Shown here: positions 46,866 to 56,175 of the stretch, piece after piece
Position numbering within the stretch: position 1 is the first letter of the stretch
Layout: every line of letters starts with the position of its first letter
NCBI RefSeq assembly: GCF_013364235.1
Contig: NZ_CP054919.1
Span: 1,258,477 to 1,322,476 of the forward strand
From: Kitasatospora sp. NA04385
GTDB lineage: Bacteria > Actinomycetota > Actinomycetes > Streptomycetales > Streptomycetaceae
Reading direction: 5' to 3'
Length of the DNA: 64,000 bases
The notes under the pieces: model-generated
Told to the model about the DNA's origin: nothing
The model's input: only the letters and a program-made list of their open reading frames with translations
The model's database searches: none
Made by a program: the position numbers and the translations under genes

Positions 46866-47837
46866 TCACCAGGCGTAGTGCTCCGGCGCGGTGCGGTAGC
46901 CGGGGAAGATCTCGTCCAGCCGCTCCAGCGTCTTGGCGTCCAGCTGCACGTCCAACGAGCGGACCGCGGCGGCGAGTTGCTCCTCGGTGCGGGGGCCGAT
47001 GATCGGGGCGGTGACGGCCGGGCGGGTGCGCAGCCAGGCGAGCGCGACGTCGCCGGGCTCGTGGCCGAGCTCCGCGCACAGGTCCTCGTAGGACTGGATC
47101 TGCTCGCGGTGCTCGTTCAGGGTCTCCAGGGCCCGGCCCGAGGCGCGGCGGACGCCCTCGCGCTCCTTGCGCAGGACGCCGCCGAGCAGGCCGCCGTGCA
47201 GCGGGGACCACGGGATCAGGCCGAGGCCGTAGTGCTGGGCGGCGGGGGCCACCTCCAGTTCGACGCTGCGCTCGATCAGGTTGTACAGCGACTGCTCGCT
47301 GGTGAGGCCGAGGAAGTTGCGTGCCTTGGCGGCCTCCTGGGCCTGGGCGAGGTGCCAGCCGGCGAAGTTGGAGGAGCCGACGTAGATGATCTTGCCCTGG
47401 AGGGTGAGCACCTCCATCGCCTGCCAGATCTCGTCCCAGGGGGTGTCCCGGTCGACGTGGTGCATCTGGTAGAGGTCGATGTGGTCGGTCTGCAGGCGGT
47501 GCAGGCTGGCGTCCACGGCGCGGCGGATGTTGAGCGCGGAGAGCTTGCCCTCGTTGGGCCAGTCGCCCATGTCTCCGTACAGCTTGGTGGCGATCACGGT
47601 CTTCTCGCGCCGCCCGCCGCCCTTGGCGAACCAGTTGCCGATGATGGTCTCGGTGAGGCCCCGGTTCTCGCCCCAGCCGTAGACGTTGGCGGTGTCGAAG
47701 AAGTTGATGCCGTGTTCGTGCGCGGCGTCCATGATCCGGTGCGCGTCGGCCTCCACGGTGTGCGGGCCGAAGTTCATGGTGCCGAGGCAGAGCGGGGAGA
47801 CGGACAGGCCGGTGCGGCCGAGGTGGGTGTACTCCAT
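46866..47837 (-). CDS. Aldo/keto reductase
   Basis: 323 residues. NADPH-dependent reduction of carbonyls. Catalytic tetrad: Asp in FFDTANVYG, Tyr in the same motif, Lys in VIATKLYG and His in LYQMHHVDRDTP. GPHTVEADAHRIMDAAHEHG and SNFAGWHLAQAQ are family stretches. ATG 47837 (MEYTHLGRTGLSVS) matches the usual start. The natural substrate is not evident; it is not part of an operon. Confidence 0.92.
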   Translation of the reverse strand: MEYTHLGRTGLSVSPLCLGTMNFGPHTVEADAHRIMDAAHEHGINFFDTANVYGWGENRGLTETIIGNWFAKGGGRREKTVIATKLYGDMGDWPNEGKLSALNIRRAVDASLHRLQTDHIDLYQMHHVDRDTPWDEIWQAMEVLTLQGKIIYVGSSNFAGWHLAQAQEAAKARNFLGLTSEQSLYNLIERSVELEVAPAAQHYGLGLIPWSPLHGGLLGGVLRKEREGVRRASGRALETLNEHREQIQSYEDLCAELGHEPGDVALAWLRTRPAVTAPIIGPRTEEQLAAAVRSLDVQLDAKTLERLDEIFPGYRTAPEHYAW

Positions 47838-47975
47838 GAGCCCCACCCTCTGCCGCACCGGCCCGCTTGTCCAGCACCGGCCCACCGGGGAGACGTTCAC
47901 CCCGGACACGTTCACCCGCCCGAAACGCCAGCCCGAAACGCTCGACCCGAAATGCCCGGCCCGGCACCCCGCCCC

Positions 47976-48893
47976 TCAGGCGCTCCCGCCGCCGCCACCG
48001 CCGTAGTAGCCCCGGCCCGCCCGAATCCGCATCGGGCCGGTGCCGTGCGCCTCGATGTGCGCGAGCAGCACCGACCGCAGCGGCTCGGGCAGCCCCCGCC
48101 CCCGGGCGCCGGTCCACTCCGGGGCGGCGAACAGCTGGGCGGCTCCGTCCAGGTGGGCCGGTGTGCAGGGCCGGGCGGTGAGCGCGGCGAGCACCGACTC
48201 CGGTTCCTCCGCCAGGAGTTGGCCCTGCAGGGCCAGGTCGTACCACGTCAGCCCGCCGCCCTCCTCCCGGGCGCCGAGGGCGAGCCAAGCCAGCAGCGCG
48301 CGAATCCGCTCGGCCCGGTCCGGCCAGTGCCAGCGGGCCATCCCGGCCAGGCCGATCCGGGCGTGCCGCTGCCGCTCCGACCACGCCTGGTACTCGTCCC
48401 CCGGCGTCCGGGCCACCTCGGCCGCCGCCGCGGCCAGCTCCGGCGGGGCCGCGGCCAACCAGCGCCGCCTGCGCCGCTCCTGGCGTGCCTCCTCGGCCGC
48501 CAGCTCGGCCCGGGCCTCACGCGGGCCGGTCAGCCCGCGCTCGGCGAGCCAGTCGTCGAGCGCCGCGCCGCCCAGCAGTTGGGCGTCGCAGTCGCCGACC
48601 GCCCGGATGTCCGTCCCGTGGTGCAGGGTCCACGTCGCGAACCGCACCCCGTCCGCCCCGTACAGGAGGATCGTCGGCCACCCCGCGCACCGGCAGACGT
48701 CCCCCGTGCCGCCGTCCACGATCGCCAGCAGCCCGGCCAGTTCGGCGATCCCGGCGCCGGTCAGCTCCAGCCGGGGCGCCTCCGGTTCGTTCGCCTCGTA
48801 CGGGGCCGCCTGCACGACCACCACCCGCGCCGCCCGCCCCAGCTCCCCGCGCAGCCGCGCCGTGGTCGGCCGCCCCGTACCCCACCTGCTCAT
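47976..48893 (-). CDS. Hypothetical protein, conserved-looking
   Basis: 305 residues starting MSRWGTGRP (ATG 48893 after GGGGAG). An N-terminal alpha/beta domain of about 110 residues has ARVVVVQAAPYE and a CRCAGWPTILLYG strand. A charged helical section follows (RARAELAAEEARQERRRRRW), then a helical bundle (GLAGMARWHWPDRAERIRAL, GLTWYDLALQGQLLAEEPES). The end is a Gly run. No membrane segment. Unrecognised. Confidence 0.7.
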   Translation of the reverse strand: MSRWGTGRPTTARLRGELGRAARVVVVQAAPYEANEPEAPRLELTGAGIAELAGLLAIVDGGTGDVCRCAGWPTILLYGADGVRFATWTLHHGTDIRAVGDCDAQLLGGAALDDWLAERGLTGPREARAELAAEEARQERRRRRWLAAAPPELAAAAAEVARTPGDEYQAWSERQRHARIGLAGMARWHWPDRAERIRALLAWLALGAREEGGGLTWYDLALQGQLLAEEPESVLAALTARPCTPAHLDGAAQLFAAPEWTGARGRGLPEPLRSVLLAHIEAHGTGPMRIRAGRGYYGGGGGGSA

Positions 48894-49188
48894 CCGCCGC
48901 TCCCCTCCCCGGACCACCCGATCCGCGGCACCCTACCGCCCGTGCCACCGCCCGCCCCTCGGGCACCTGGACCGACCGCCGAAGTGATCGCGCGCGTGCA
49001 GGAACCCGATCCGGCTGTCCGCCGACCGCAAACGCGGCCGGAGCACTTCGGGCGCAGCCGGAGGCCGCTCGCCCGGGCCGCGCCGGAGATCGCCGACCAC
49101 GCGGGGCCGGACGCGGTCACCGCGCCCAAGACCGCGGCCGAACTCGGCACCGACACCGCGTCGTTGGACAACCACCCGCCGAAGTGCG
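48894..49188. other. Intergenic region
   Basis: 295 bases, GC-rich. A plus-strand frame (VIARVQEPDPAVRRPQTRPE) runs part of the way but has no ribosome site or family resemblance. Nothing else is seen. Confidence 0.4.
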
Positions 49189-49515
49189 TCAGCCGGACGC
49201 CGGACAGGGCCGCCCGTAGAACGAGCGCTGCTCCCGGCACGGCCCGGGGTCCACCGGCACCTCGGGGTCCACCGCCCGCGCGCACCAGCCGCACCGCAGC
49301 CCGGCGGTCGCCCCGGCGGCCCGCAACGCGGCCACCGTCCGCGCCGCCTCGCGGAACGGCACCTCCCCGGGCAGGTTGACCGGCGGCTGCGCGAACCGCC
49401 GGCTCGACTCCCACAGGCTCCACCGGACCGCAGCGCGCGCCACCTGGTACACCTCGATCCGACGCTCACCGACCGAGGTGACCAGCACCGTGAACTCCGG
49501 GTCCTCCGACACCAC
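49189..49515 (-). CDS. Hypothetical small protein with Cys motif
   Basis: 108 residues from GTG 49515 (or GTG 49512). FTVLVTSVGERRIEVYQVAR and AVRWSLWESSRRFAQPPVNL are beta-alpha like. LRCGWCARAVDPEVPVDPGP, followed by CREQ, contains three cysteines that could bind a metal. GGGGGA directly before it is a plausible ribosome site. Low evidence for function; moderately likely a gene because nothing else fits here. Confidence 0.5.
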   Translation of the reverse strand: MVSEDPEFTVLVTSVGERRIEVYQVARAAVRWSLWESSRRFAQPPVNLPGEVPFREAARTVAALRAAGATAGLRCGWCARAVDPEVPVDPGPCREQRSFYGRPCPASG

Positions 49516-49596
49516 TCCCCCGATCCCCCTGCCGGGCAGGGGAGTTCGCCGTCAGGCAGTCCGCCGTCCGACAGTTCACCCTCAGGCACTTCCCCG

Positions 49597-51030
49597 TCAG
49601 GCGGTCCGCCGCAGCAGCGCCAGGTACATCGCGTCCGTCCCGTGCAGGTGCGGCCAGAGCTGGACGTCCGGGCCCTCGCCCAGGTCGGGGACGCCGGGCA
49701 GCAGCGGGCGGGCGTCGATCCACTCGACGTCCTCCCGGCCGCGCAGCACGTCGTCGACCACGGCCCGGGTCTCGGCCAGGTGCGGCGAGCAGGTCGCGTA
49801 GCCGACCACGCCGCCGACCCGGGCCGCGTCCAGCGCCGAACGCAGCAACTCCCTTTGCAGCGGCCCGAATCCGGCGATGTCCTCGGGGCGCCGACGCCAG
49901 CGCGCCTCCGGGCGGCGGCGCAGCGCGCCCAGGCCCGAGCACGGCACGTCGACCAGGACGCGGTCGAACGCCCCGCGCTCCCAGGCGCCGCGCGTCCCGT
50001 CGGCGGTGATGACGGCGTACGGGCCGGGGTTGCCGTCCAGCGCGCGGGCGACCAGCCGGGCGCGGTGCGGCTGCTTCTCGGAGGCGACCAGCGCCGCGCC
50101 GCGCTCCGCGGCGACCGCGCCGAGCAGCGCGGCCTTGCCGCCGGGGCCGGCGCAGCCGTCCAGCCAGAGCCGGTCGGGGCCGTCCAGCGGGGCGTTGGCG
50201 AGGGCGATCGCGACCAGCTGGCTGCCCTCGTCCTGCACGCCGGCCCGGTTCTCCCGGACGGCGTCCACCCCGGCCGGGTCGCCGCCGTCGGTGAGCCGCA
50301 GCGCGTACGGCGACCAGCGGCCGTCCTCGACCTCGGGCAGCGCGTCGCGCAGTTCGGCGACCGAGGAGCGGCCGGGGCGGGCCACCAGCGTCACCTCGGG
50401 GCGGGCGTTGTCGGCGTCCAGCAGCTGCTCCATCGCCTGCCGCCCGCTCGCGTCCGGCTGCCAGCGGCCGAGCGCGTCCCAGAGCGAGGAGACCACCCAG
50501 CGCGGGTGGGAGTGGACGACGGCCAGGTGGTCCTCGGCGTCGTCCTCGTACGGCGGGGCGACCTGGGCGACCCAGCCCGCCAGGTCCTGGGCGCTGATCT
50601 TGCGCAGCACGGCGTTGACGAACTTGGCGCGGCCGTCGCCGAGCACCGCCCGGGCCAGCTCGACGGTCGCGGAGACCGCGGCGTGGCTGGGGATGCGGGT
50701 GCCGAGCAGCTGGTGGGCACCCAGCGAGAGGACGTCCAGCACCGGCGGGTCGACCTCGCGCAGCGGGCGGTCCACGCAGGCGGCGATGATCGCGTCGTAG
50801 GTGCCCTGGCCGCGCAGCGTGCCGTACACCAGCTCGGTGGCGAGCGCGGCGTCGCGGCGCTCCATGCCCTTGCGCTCGGCCTCGCGCAGCAGCGACGGCA
50901 GGATCAGGTTGGCGTACGCGTCGCGCTCGTCGACGGCCCGCAGCGCGCGGAACGCGACGATCCGGGCGGGGTCCTTCTTGGGGCGGCGGTGCGGGCGGGG
51001 GGCGCGCTTCGCGCCGGCGGGGGTGCTCAA
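49597..51030 (-). CDS. rsmB: 16S rRNA (cytosine-967-C5) methyltransferase
   Basis: 477 residues. It methylates cytosine 967 of 16S rRNA with SAM. The N-terminal NusB-like RNA-binding domain (residues 25-170: AFRALRAVDERDAYANLILP, FVNAVLRKI) precedes the Rossmann methyltransferase: WLDGCAGPGGKAALLG motif I, LVDVPCSGLGALRRRPEARW with the first catalytic Cys, YATCSPHLAETRAVV with the second. TTG 51030 is the likely start with GAGG upstream. Same strand as fmt and def, an established actinobacterial order. Confidence 0.95.
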   Translation of the reverse strand: MSTPAGAKRAPRPHRRPKKDPARIVAFRALRAVDERDAYANLILPSLLREAERKGMERRDAALATELVYGTLRGQGTYDAIIAACVDRPLREVDPPVLDVLSLGAHQLLGTRIPSHAAVSATVELARAVLGDGRAKFVNAVLRKISAQDLAGWVAQVAPPYEDDAEDHLAVVHSHPRWVVSSLWDALGRWQPDASGRQAMEQLLDADNARPEVTLVARPGRSSVAELRDALPEVEDGRWSPYALRLTDGGDPAGVDAVRENRAGVQDEGSQLVAIALANAPLDGPDRLWLDGCAGPGGKAALLGAVAAERGAALVASEKQPHRARLVARALDGNPGPYAVITADGTRGAWERGAFDRVLVDVPCSGLGALRRRPEARWRRRPEDIAGFGPLQRELLRSALDAARVGGVVGYATCSPHLAETRAVVDDVLRGREDVEWIDARPLLPGVPDLGEGPDVQLWPHLHGTDAMYLALLRRTA

Positions 51031-51211
51031 AACGAATGCCTCGAAACAAAAGGTGCTGCGGATCAGGTCCGGCCCGCCGAGGGGCCTCGCCCCCAAGTCT
51101 AGGCCGAACCCGCCGCGCGCCCCGTCCCCGAACGCCCGGGAAGCCCCCGAACGCCAGAGCCCTTGGAGGCCCGGGAGGCCCCGGGAAGGCCCCCGGAGGC
51201 CCCGGCGGGCC

Positions 51212-52144
51212 TCAGCCCTCGAAGCGCTCCCCGGTCTCGATCCGGGCGCCGCGCGCCCAGTCCGCGGCGGGCATCGCCTTCTTGCCCTGCGGACGGACCT
51301 CGCCGAGCTCCACCTCGTGGCTGCCGGTGCCGACCCGGACGCTGTTCTTGGCGACGGCCAACTCGCCCGGTGCCAGGGCGCTCTCGCCCGGCAGCAGGCG
51401 CACCGGGCCGGTGACCTTGAGCCGCTCGCCGCGGAAGGTGGTCCACGCGCCGGGCGCGGGCGCGCAGCCGCGCACCACCCGGTCGACCCGCAGCGCGGGG
51501 TGGGTCCACTCGATCCGGGCGTCCTCGACGGTGATCTTGGGCGCCAGCGTGACCCCGGAGAGCGGCTGCGGCTCGGGGCGGGCCTGCCCGTCCTCGATCG
51601 CGTCCATGGTGCGCACCAGCAGCTCGGCGCCCGCGTGCGCGAGCCGGCCGAGCAGCTCGCCACTGGTGTCGGTGGGCTTGACGGTCTCGGTGAGGACGCC
51701 GAACACCGGCCCGGAGTCCAGGCCCTCCTCGATCCGGAAGGTGGACGCGCCGGTCACCTCGTCGCCCGCCAGCACGGCGTGCTGCACGGGCGCGGCGCCG
51801 CGCCACGCGGGCAGCAGCGAGAAGTGCAGGTTGACCCAGCCGTGCACCGGGATCTCCAGCGCGCCGGGCCGGATCAACGCGCCGTACGCCACCACGGGGC
51901 AGCAGTCGGGGGCGATCTCGGCGAGCCGGGCCATGAACTCCGGCTCGCTGGGCCGGGCCGGCTTGAGCACCTCGATGCCCGCCTCCTCGGCGCGCTGGGC
52001 GACCGGGCTGGCCACCAGCCTGCGCCCGCGCCCGGCCGGCGCGTCGGGGCGGGTCACCACGGCGACCACCTCGTGCCGGGAGGCCAGCAGGGCGTCCAGG
52101 GCGGGAACGGCGACCTCGGGGGTGCCGGCGAAGACGAGACGCAC
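51212..52144 (-). CDS. fmt: Methionyl-tRNA formyltransferase
   Basis: 310 residues. It transfers formyl from 10-formyl-THF to Met-tRNA(fMet). [20 protein letters not shown] is the family N-terminus; [34 protein letters not shown] with catalytic Asn and His, and [10 protein letters not shown] with the Asp are all present. The C-terminal OB-like domain ([11 protein letters not shown] onward) is complete. def lies 82 bases upstream on the same strand. Confidence 0.97.
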   Translation of the reverse strand: MRLVFAGTPEVAVPALDALLASRHEVVAVVTRPDAPAGRGRRLVASPVAQRAEEAGIEVLKPARPSEPEFMARLAEIAPDCCPVVAYGALIRPGALEIPVHGWVNLHFSLLPAWRGAAPVQHAVLAGDEVTGASTFRIEEGLDSGPVFGVLTETVKPTDTSGELLGRLAHAGAELLVRTMDAIEDGQARPEPQPLSGVTLAPKITVEDARIEWTHPALRVDRVVRGCAPAPGAWTTFRGERLKVTGPVRLLPGESALAPGELAVAKNSVRVGTGSHEVELGEVRPQGKKAMPAADWARGARIETGERFEG

Positions 52145-52200
52145 GGGCTGGACCTTTCACTGGGTTCGAGCGGTCGGAACATCGGACGGTCGGAACGGCG

Positions 52201-52240
52201 GAGCCGTCAGCGGATCGGCGGAGCCGTCAGCGGATCGGCC
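52201..52240 (-). repeat. 20-bp tandem duplication spanning the def stop codon
   Basis: gagccgtcagcggatcggcg (52201-52220) is repeated as gagccgtcagcggatcggcc (52221-52240), 19 of 20 identical. The right copy includes the last residues and TGA of def (stop at 52227-52229). The left copy would give a second in-frame stop a few codons beyond. It lies in the def-fmt gap. Confidence 0.85.
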
Positions 52241-52772
52241 CGAACGTGGAGTGCGGCGAGATCCGCACCGTCGGCGCGGGGGCGCCGCCCCAGTCCGCCT
52301 CCCGGATCGCCTTCATCGCCGCCTTCCGGGTCTCCCGGTCCAGCCGGTCGATGAAGATGATCCCGTCCAGGTGGTCCGTCTCGTGCTGGATGCACCGCGC
52401 CATCAGCCGGGTGCCCTCCACCGTCACCGGGTCCCCGTACATGTTGACGCCCCTGGCGACCACGCCGTACGCCCGCTTGGTGTCGAAGCGCAGGCCCGGC
52501 AGCGACAGGCACCCCTCGGGGCCGTCCTGCTCCTCCTCGCTGAGCGACAGGTCCGGGTTGATCAGGTGGCCCACCACGCCGTCCACGTTGTACGTGAACA
52601 CCCGCAGCGACACGCCGAGTTGCGGCGCCGCCAGCCCGGCCCCGGGGGCCTCCAGCATGGTGTCGGTGAGGTCCTTCACCAGTCTCCGCAGCTCCTTGTC
52701 GAAGACGGTCACCGGCTTCGCGGTCGCCCGCAGCACCGGGTCGCCGAAGATCCGGATCGGCTGAACTGACAA
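52227..52772 (-). CDS. def: Peptide deformylase
   Basis: 181 residues. Removes the N-formyl group from nascent proteins using Fe2+. The three metal-site motifs are GAGLAAPQLG, EGCLSLPG and QHETDHLDG (HExxH). TTG 52772 (LSVQPIRIFGDPVLR) is chosen: AGAGGGAG lies eight bases upstream, and homology starts there. Upstream of fmt on the same strand; the two functions are paired in many bacteria. Confidence 0.96.
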   Translation of the reverse strand: MSVQPIRIFGDPVLRATAKPVTVFDKELRRLVKDLTDTMLEAPGAGLAAPQLGVSLRVFTYNVDGVVGHLINPDLSLSEEEQDGPEGCLSLPGLRFDTKRAYGVVARGVNMYGDPVTVEGTRLMARCIQHETDHLDGIIFIDRLDRETRKAAMKAIREADWGGAPAPTVRISPHSTFGPIR

Positions 52773-52989
52773 GACCGCGACTCCCTCTGCACCCGACACG
52801 GCCGCCGGGAAACGGCGGCCTCCGGGAAGTCTATGCAATCCCCGCCCCCGGTTCGGAGCGGCCACTGGCATATCCCGAGTCGCACTTCGCGCGTGACCCA
52901 ATGACCCGCCGTGCGTTGGTCAATGCGAATTGACCGGGACGCGCGAGCGCCCCGAGCACGCGACCCGACCGAGAGGTGGCAACGAGGCC

Positions 52990-53490
52990 ATGGCCGAGCA
53001 GATCAATCACGACGCCCGGGCCCGGGCGTCCCTGCACCTGCTGGTGCGGGACATCGAACGGGTCCGACGCCAGGTCGACGCCCTGCGCACGCTCACCGCC
53101 CAACTGGGCAACGTCTACCGTCCCCGCCGCCCCAGCACCTCCGCCGGCTTCGTGGTCTACGGCCGCGCCCCCGCCCCGACCGTCCGCCTCGCCCAGGAGC
53201 TGCGCGAGAGCGTGGAGACCCTGGTCGCCGCCGCCGTCGAGTTCGACCGCGCCCTGGGCTTCTCCTGGGACTCCGTCGGCTCCGCGCTCGGCGTCACCAA
53301 GCAGGCCGTCCACCGCCGCTACGGCATGCGCCGCCCCACCGGCGAACTGCTCCCGGCGCCGCGCGAGACCGACGCCCCCACCGCCCCGCCGCCCGCCGCC
53401 CCGGCCGAACACGCCGCCGCCGCCACGGCCCGCCCCCCGATCCCGCAGGCCCGCCAGGCCAGCCCGCTGATGCCCCAGCGCACCCGCTGA
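52990..53490 (+). CDS. Helix-turn-helix protein, putative DNA-binding
   Basis: 166 residues. A helical N-terminus (residues 10-90) leads to [21 protein letters not shown] near residue 95, which has the classic helix-turn-helix pattern. The C-terminus is Pro/Ala-rich and disordered. AACGAGG precedes ATG 52990. It is divergent from def. No domain for ligand sensing is recognisable, so it may be a small nucleoid-type or developmental regulator. Confidence 0.75.
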   Translation: MAEQINHDARARASLHLLVRDIERVRRQVDALRTLTAQLGNVYRPRRPSTSAGFVVYGRAPAPTVRLAQELRESVETLVAAAVEFDRALGFSWDSVGSALGVTKQAVHRRYGMRRPTGELLPAPRETDAPTAPPPAAPAEHAAAATARPPIPQARQASPLMPQRTR

Positions 53491-53871
53491 CGCCCGGACG
53501 GAACCGGGGAACACGAAACCGGAGAGCGCGAAACCGGCGAGCGTGAAACCGGAAGCGCAACCAGGGGCACGGAGAACCGCGCGGCCGACCGAGCACGCAC
53601 AGCCGGATCGCGACGCAGGCCGACGGCCCGCACCATCCCGCGACCTCGCTGACGCCCGACTCCCTCCCCCGGCCCCGAGGGGGGCTGGGAGGTGCCCCTG
53701 CGCAGATCCCCGCGCCCCCGGTTTCGCCGCGTCCCACCCCGGCCCACCACCCCGCGACCCGCACCAACCCACAAGCCGCCACCCACGCCACCCACGCCAC
53801 CCCGCGACCCGCCACCCACACCACCCGACGCGGCAGCCCCCACCGCCACCGACCGCCCCGCGCAGCGGCTC
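53491..53871. other. Intergenic region with short tandem repeats
   Basis: 381 bases between convergent genes. Three 15-bp units beginning gaaaccgg occur at 53515, 53530 and 53545. From about 53735 to 53830 the sequence is low-complexity ccaccc/cacgcc repeats. No gene or clear terminator was found. Confidence 0.5.
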
Positions 53872-56011
53872 TCAGCCGATGTCCGTCGGATCCACCCGGA
53901 TCCGCACCGTCTCCGCCCCCCGCAGCGCCAGCCGCGCGATCTGCGCCGCCTTCAGCGCGGACGCCAGCGCGGCCCCCTGCCCCGGCGCGACCCGCACCAG
54001 CGCACGCTCCACACCGTCCTCCCGCGCTCCCCCCGCGCCACCCCTGCCCCCTGCACCGCTCCCCGCACCGCTCCCACTCCCTGCACCGCTCCCGGCCCCG
54101 CCGAAGACCGGCACCGGCCCCAGCACGTCCGCCCCCTCCGGGAGCCGCAGCAGCCCGAGCAGGTCCGCGACCGCCTGCGCCGGTCCGGTCACCGAGGCCA
54201 TCCGGGAGACCGGCGGGAAGCGCAGCTCCTCCCGCTCGTCGAGCTCCGTCCCCGCGTGCCCGGCCGGGTCCCACCGGACCAGGGCCTGCACCGCCCGCGC
54301 CGCCGCCTCCGCGACGACCACGACGGTGCCGCCCTCGTCCGCCGGGCGGACCAGCGCGGCGGCCGTCAGCCAGCGCCGCACCGCCTCCTCGCCGGCCCGC
54401 AGGTCGGGCCGGTTGAGCAGCGCCCAGCCGTCGAGCAGCAGCGCCGCCGCGTAGCCGGAGCCCTCGGCGACCGGCTCGGCGCCGGGGGTGGCCAGCACCA
54501 GCGCGGGCGCGCCCGGCACCGTCGCCAGCACCGCGTCCCGCCCGGAGGTGCGCACGGGAATCCGCGGGAACGCCTTGCCGAGCTCCTCGGCCGTCCGCCG
54601 GACGCCCACCACCGCGGCCCGCAGCCGGAACGAGCCGCACTCGACGCAGTGCCAGTCGTGCTCCTCGGTGCCGCACCAGGCGCACACCAGGGCGGCGCCC
54701 GCCGCCGGCGACTCCAGCGGCCCGCCGCAGGCCCGGCAGCGAGCCGTCTCCCGGCAGCGCGCGCAGGCCAGCCGGGGCGCGTAGCCCCGCCGGGGCACCT
54801 GGATCAGCACCGGGCCCCGGGTCAGCGCCTCGTGCGCGGTCTCCCAGGCGACCGACGGCAGCCGGGCCGCCTGCGCCGCGCCGTCCCGCGCCTGGTCGTA
54901 CTCGGTGACGGTGCGCACCCGGGGCGCGGTCCGCCGGACCGTCTCGCGCGGCGCGGCCAGCGGGCGGGCCCAGCCGGAGCGCAGCAGCTGCGCGGCCTCG
55001 ACCGTCATCGACACGCCGCCGAGCAGCACCGCCGCACCCTCCTCGGCGGCCCGCAGCAGCGCCACCTCCCGCACGTGCGGGTAGGGGGCGTTGGGGTCGC
55101 CGTGGCTGCTGTCGCCGTCCGACCAGACCACCAGCAGGCCGAGTTCGCGCACCGGTGCGAAGACCGCCGCCCGGGTGCCGATCGCGGCGCGCACCGCGCC
55201 CCGGCTGACCGACAGCCAGCGCCGGTAGCGCTCCTGCGGGCCCGCCTCGGCGGCCAGCACCACGTGCCGGCCCTCCCCCAGCACGCCCCGCAGCGCCTCG
55301 TCGACCCGGGCGACCGCGCGCCCGTCCGGCAGCACCACCAGCGCGCCGCCCCCGGCGGCCAGGGTCGCGGCGACCGCCCGGGCGATCTCGACGGGCCACT
55401 CGGGGCCCGGCAGCGCCGTCCACACCGCGCGCGGCGCGTGGCCGCCGGCCAGCGAGCCGAGGAACTCCGGCCCGTGCACGTACCGCTGCCAGCTGCCCAG
55501 CTCGGGGCGGCGGGCGGCGGCAGCGGGCGGGCGACGGCTCGGACTCGGCCCCGGCGTGCCGCGGCGGGACGGCCAGTTGCAGCACGTCGGCCAGGGTGCC
55601 CGCGTAGCGGTCGGCGACGGCGCGGCACAGCCGCAGCAGCGCCGGGGAGAGCACCCGCTCGGGCGACAGGACGCGGGCCAGCGGGGCCAGCGGGCCCGCG
55701 TAGTCGGAGTCGTCCCGGCGTTCGACGACGAAGCCGTCGTGCAGGGCGCCGCCCTCGCGCCGCCCGTGCGCGCCGACCCGCCCGCCGAAGCGGACCCGGA
55801 CCCGGACGCCGGGCTGGGCGTCCTCGGACATCGCCTCGGGCACCGCGTAGTCGAAGTACTGGTCGAGGCTCAGCACGCCCTTGTCGACCAGCACCCGGGC
55901 CACCGGCCGCCGTTCGGCGAGCACCACCCCGCGCGCGGCCCGCGGCTTGGCCCGGCGCACCGTCTCCCGGATGAACGCCAGCTGCTCCCCGGTGCCGTCC
56001 GCGCTGCTCAC
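53872..56011 (-). CDS. priA: Primosomal protein PriA-like (actinobacterial type), apparent frameshift
   Basis: Read across a one-base frameshift, about 712 residues. The N-terminal DNA-binding part begins MSSADGTGEQLAFIRETVRR and runs VARVLVDKGVLSLDQYFDYA to about 55560. Past the GC-only stretch 55500-55560 the frame moves by one (as for an extra base) to PELGSWQRYVHGPEFLGSLA and continues to the stop. The zinc-finger cysteines (CARCRETARCRACG, CAWCG, CVECG) are intact. Actinobacterial PriA keeps the overall fold but often lacks full helicase motifs. A Gly/Ser/Ala insert lies near 54050-54110. PriA is a replication-restart protein, so an assembly error is more likely than a broken gene. Confidence 0.85.
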
Positions 56012-56123
56012 GCCCCCAACCTAGCGGAACCCGCCGACAGCCCGGGCGGCACGACGACACCGGCGGCACGACGACATCGGCGGCACCACAACGAAGACAG
56101 CGCGACGACAAGCACCGCACGAC

Positions 56124-56160
56124 GCAGCCGCCCGCCGGGAAGGTTCCCCGACGGGCGGCT
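56124..56160 (-). terminator. Hairpin downstream of metK
   Basis: cagccgcccg (56124-56133) pairs perfectly with cgggcggctg (56151-56160), loop 17, beginning 15 bases after the metK stop. It has no U-tract. Short 17-bp direct repeats (ggcggcacgacgaca) lie beyond it at about 56045-56090. Confidence 0.7.
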
Positions 56161-56175
56161 GCGAAGCGGTGGTGC

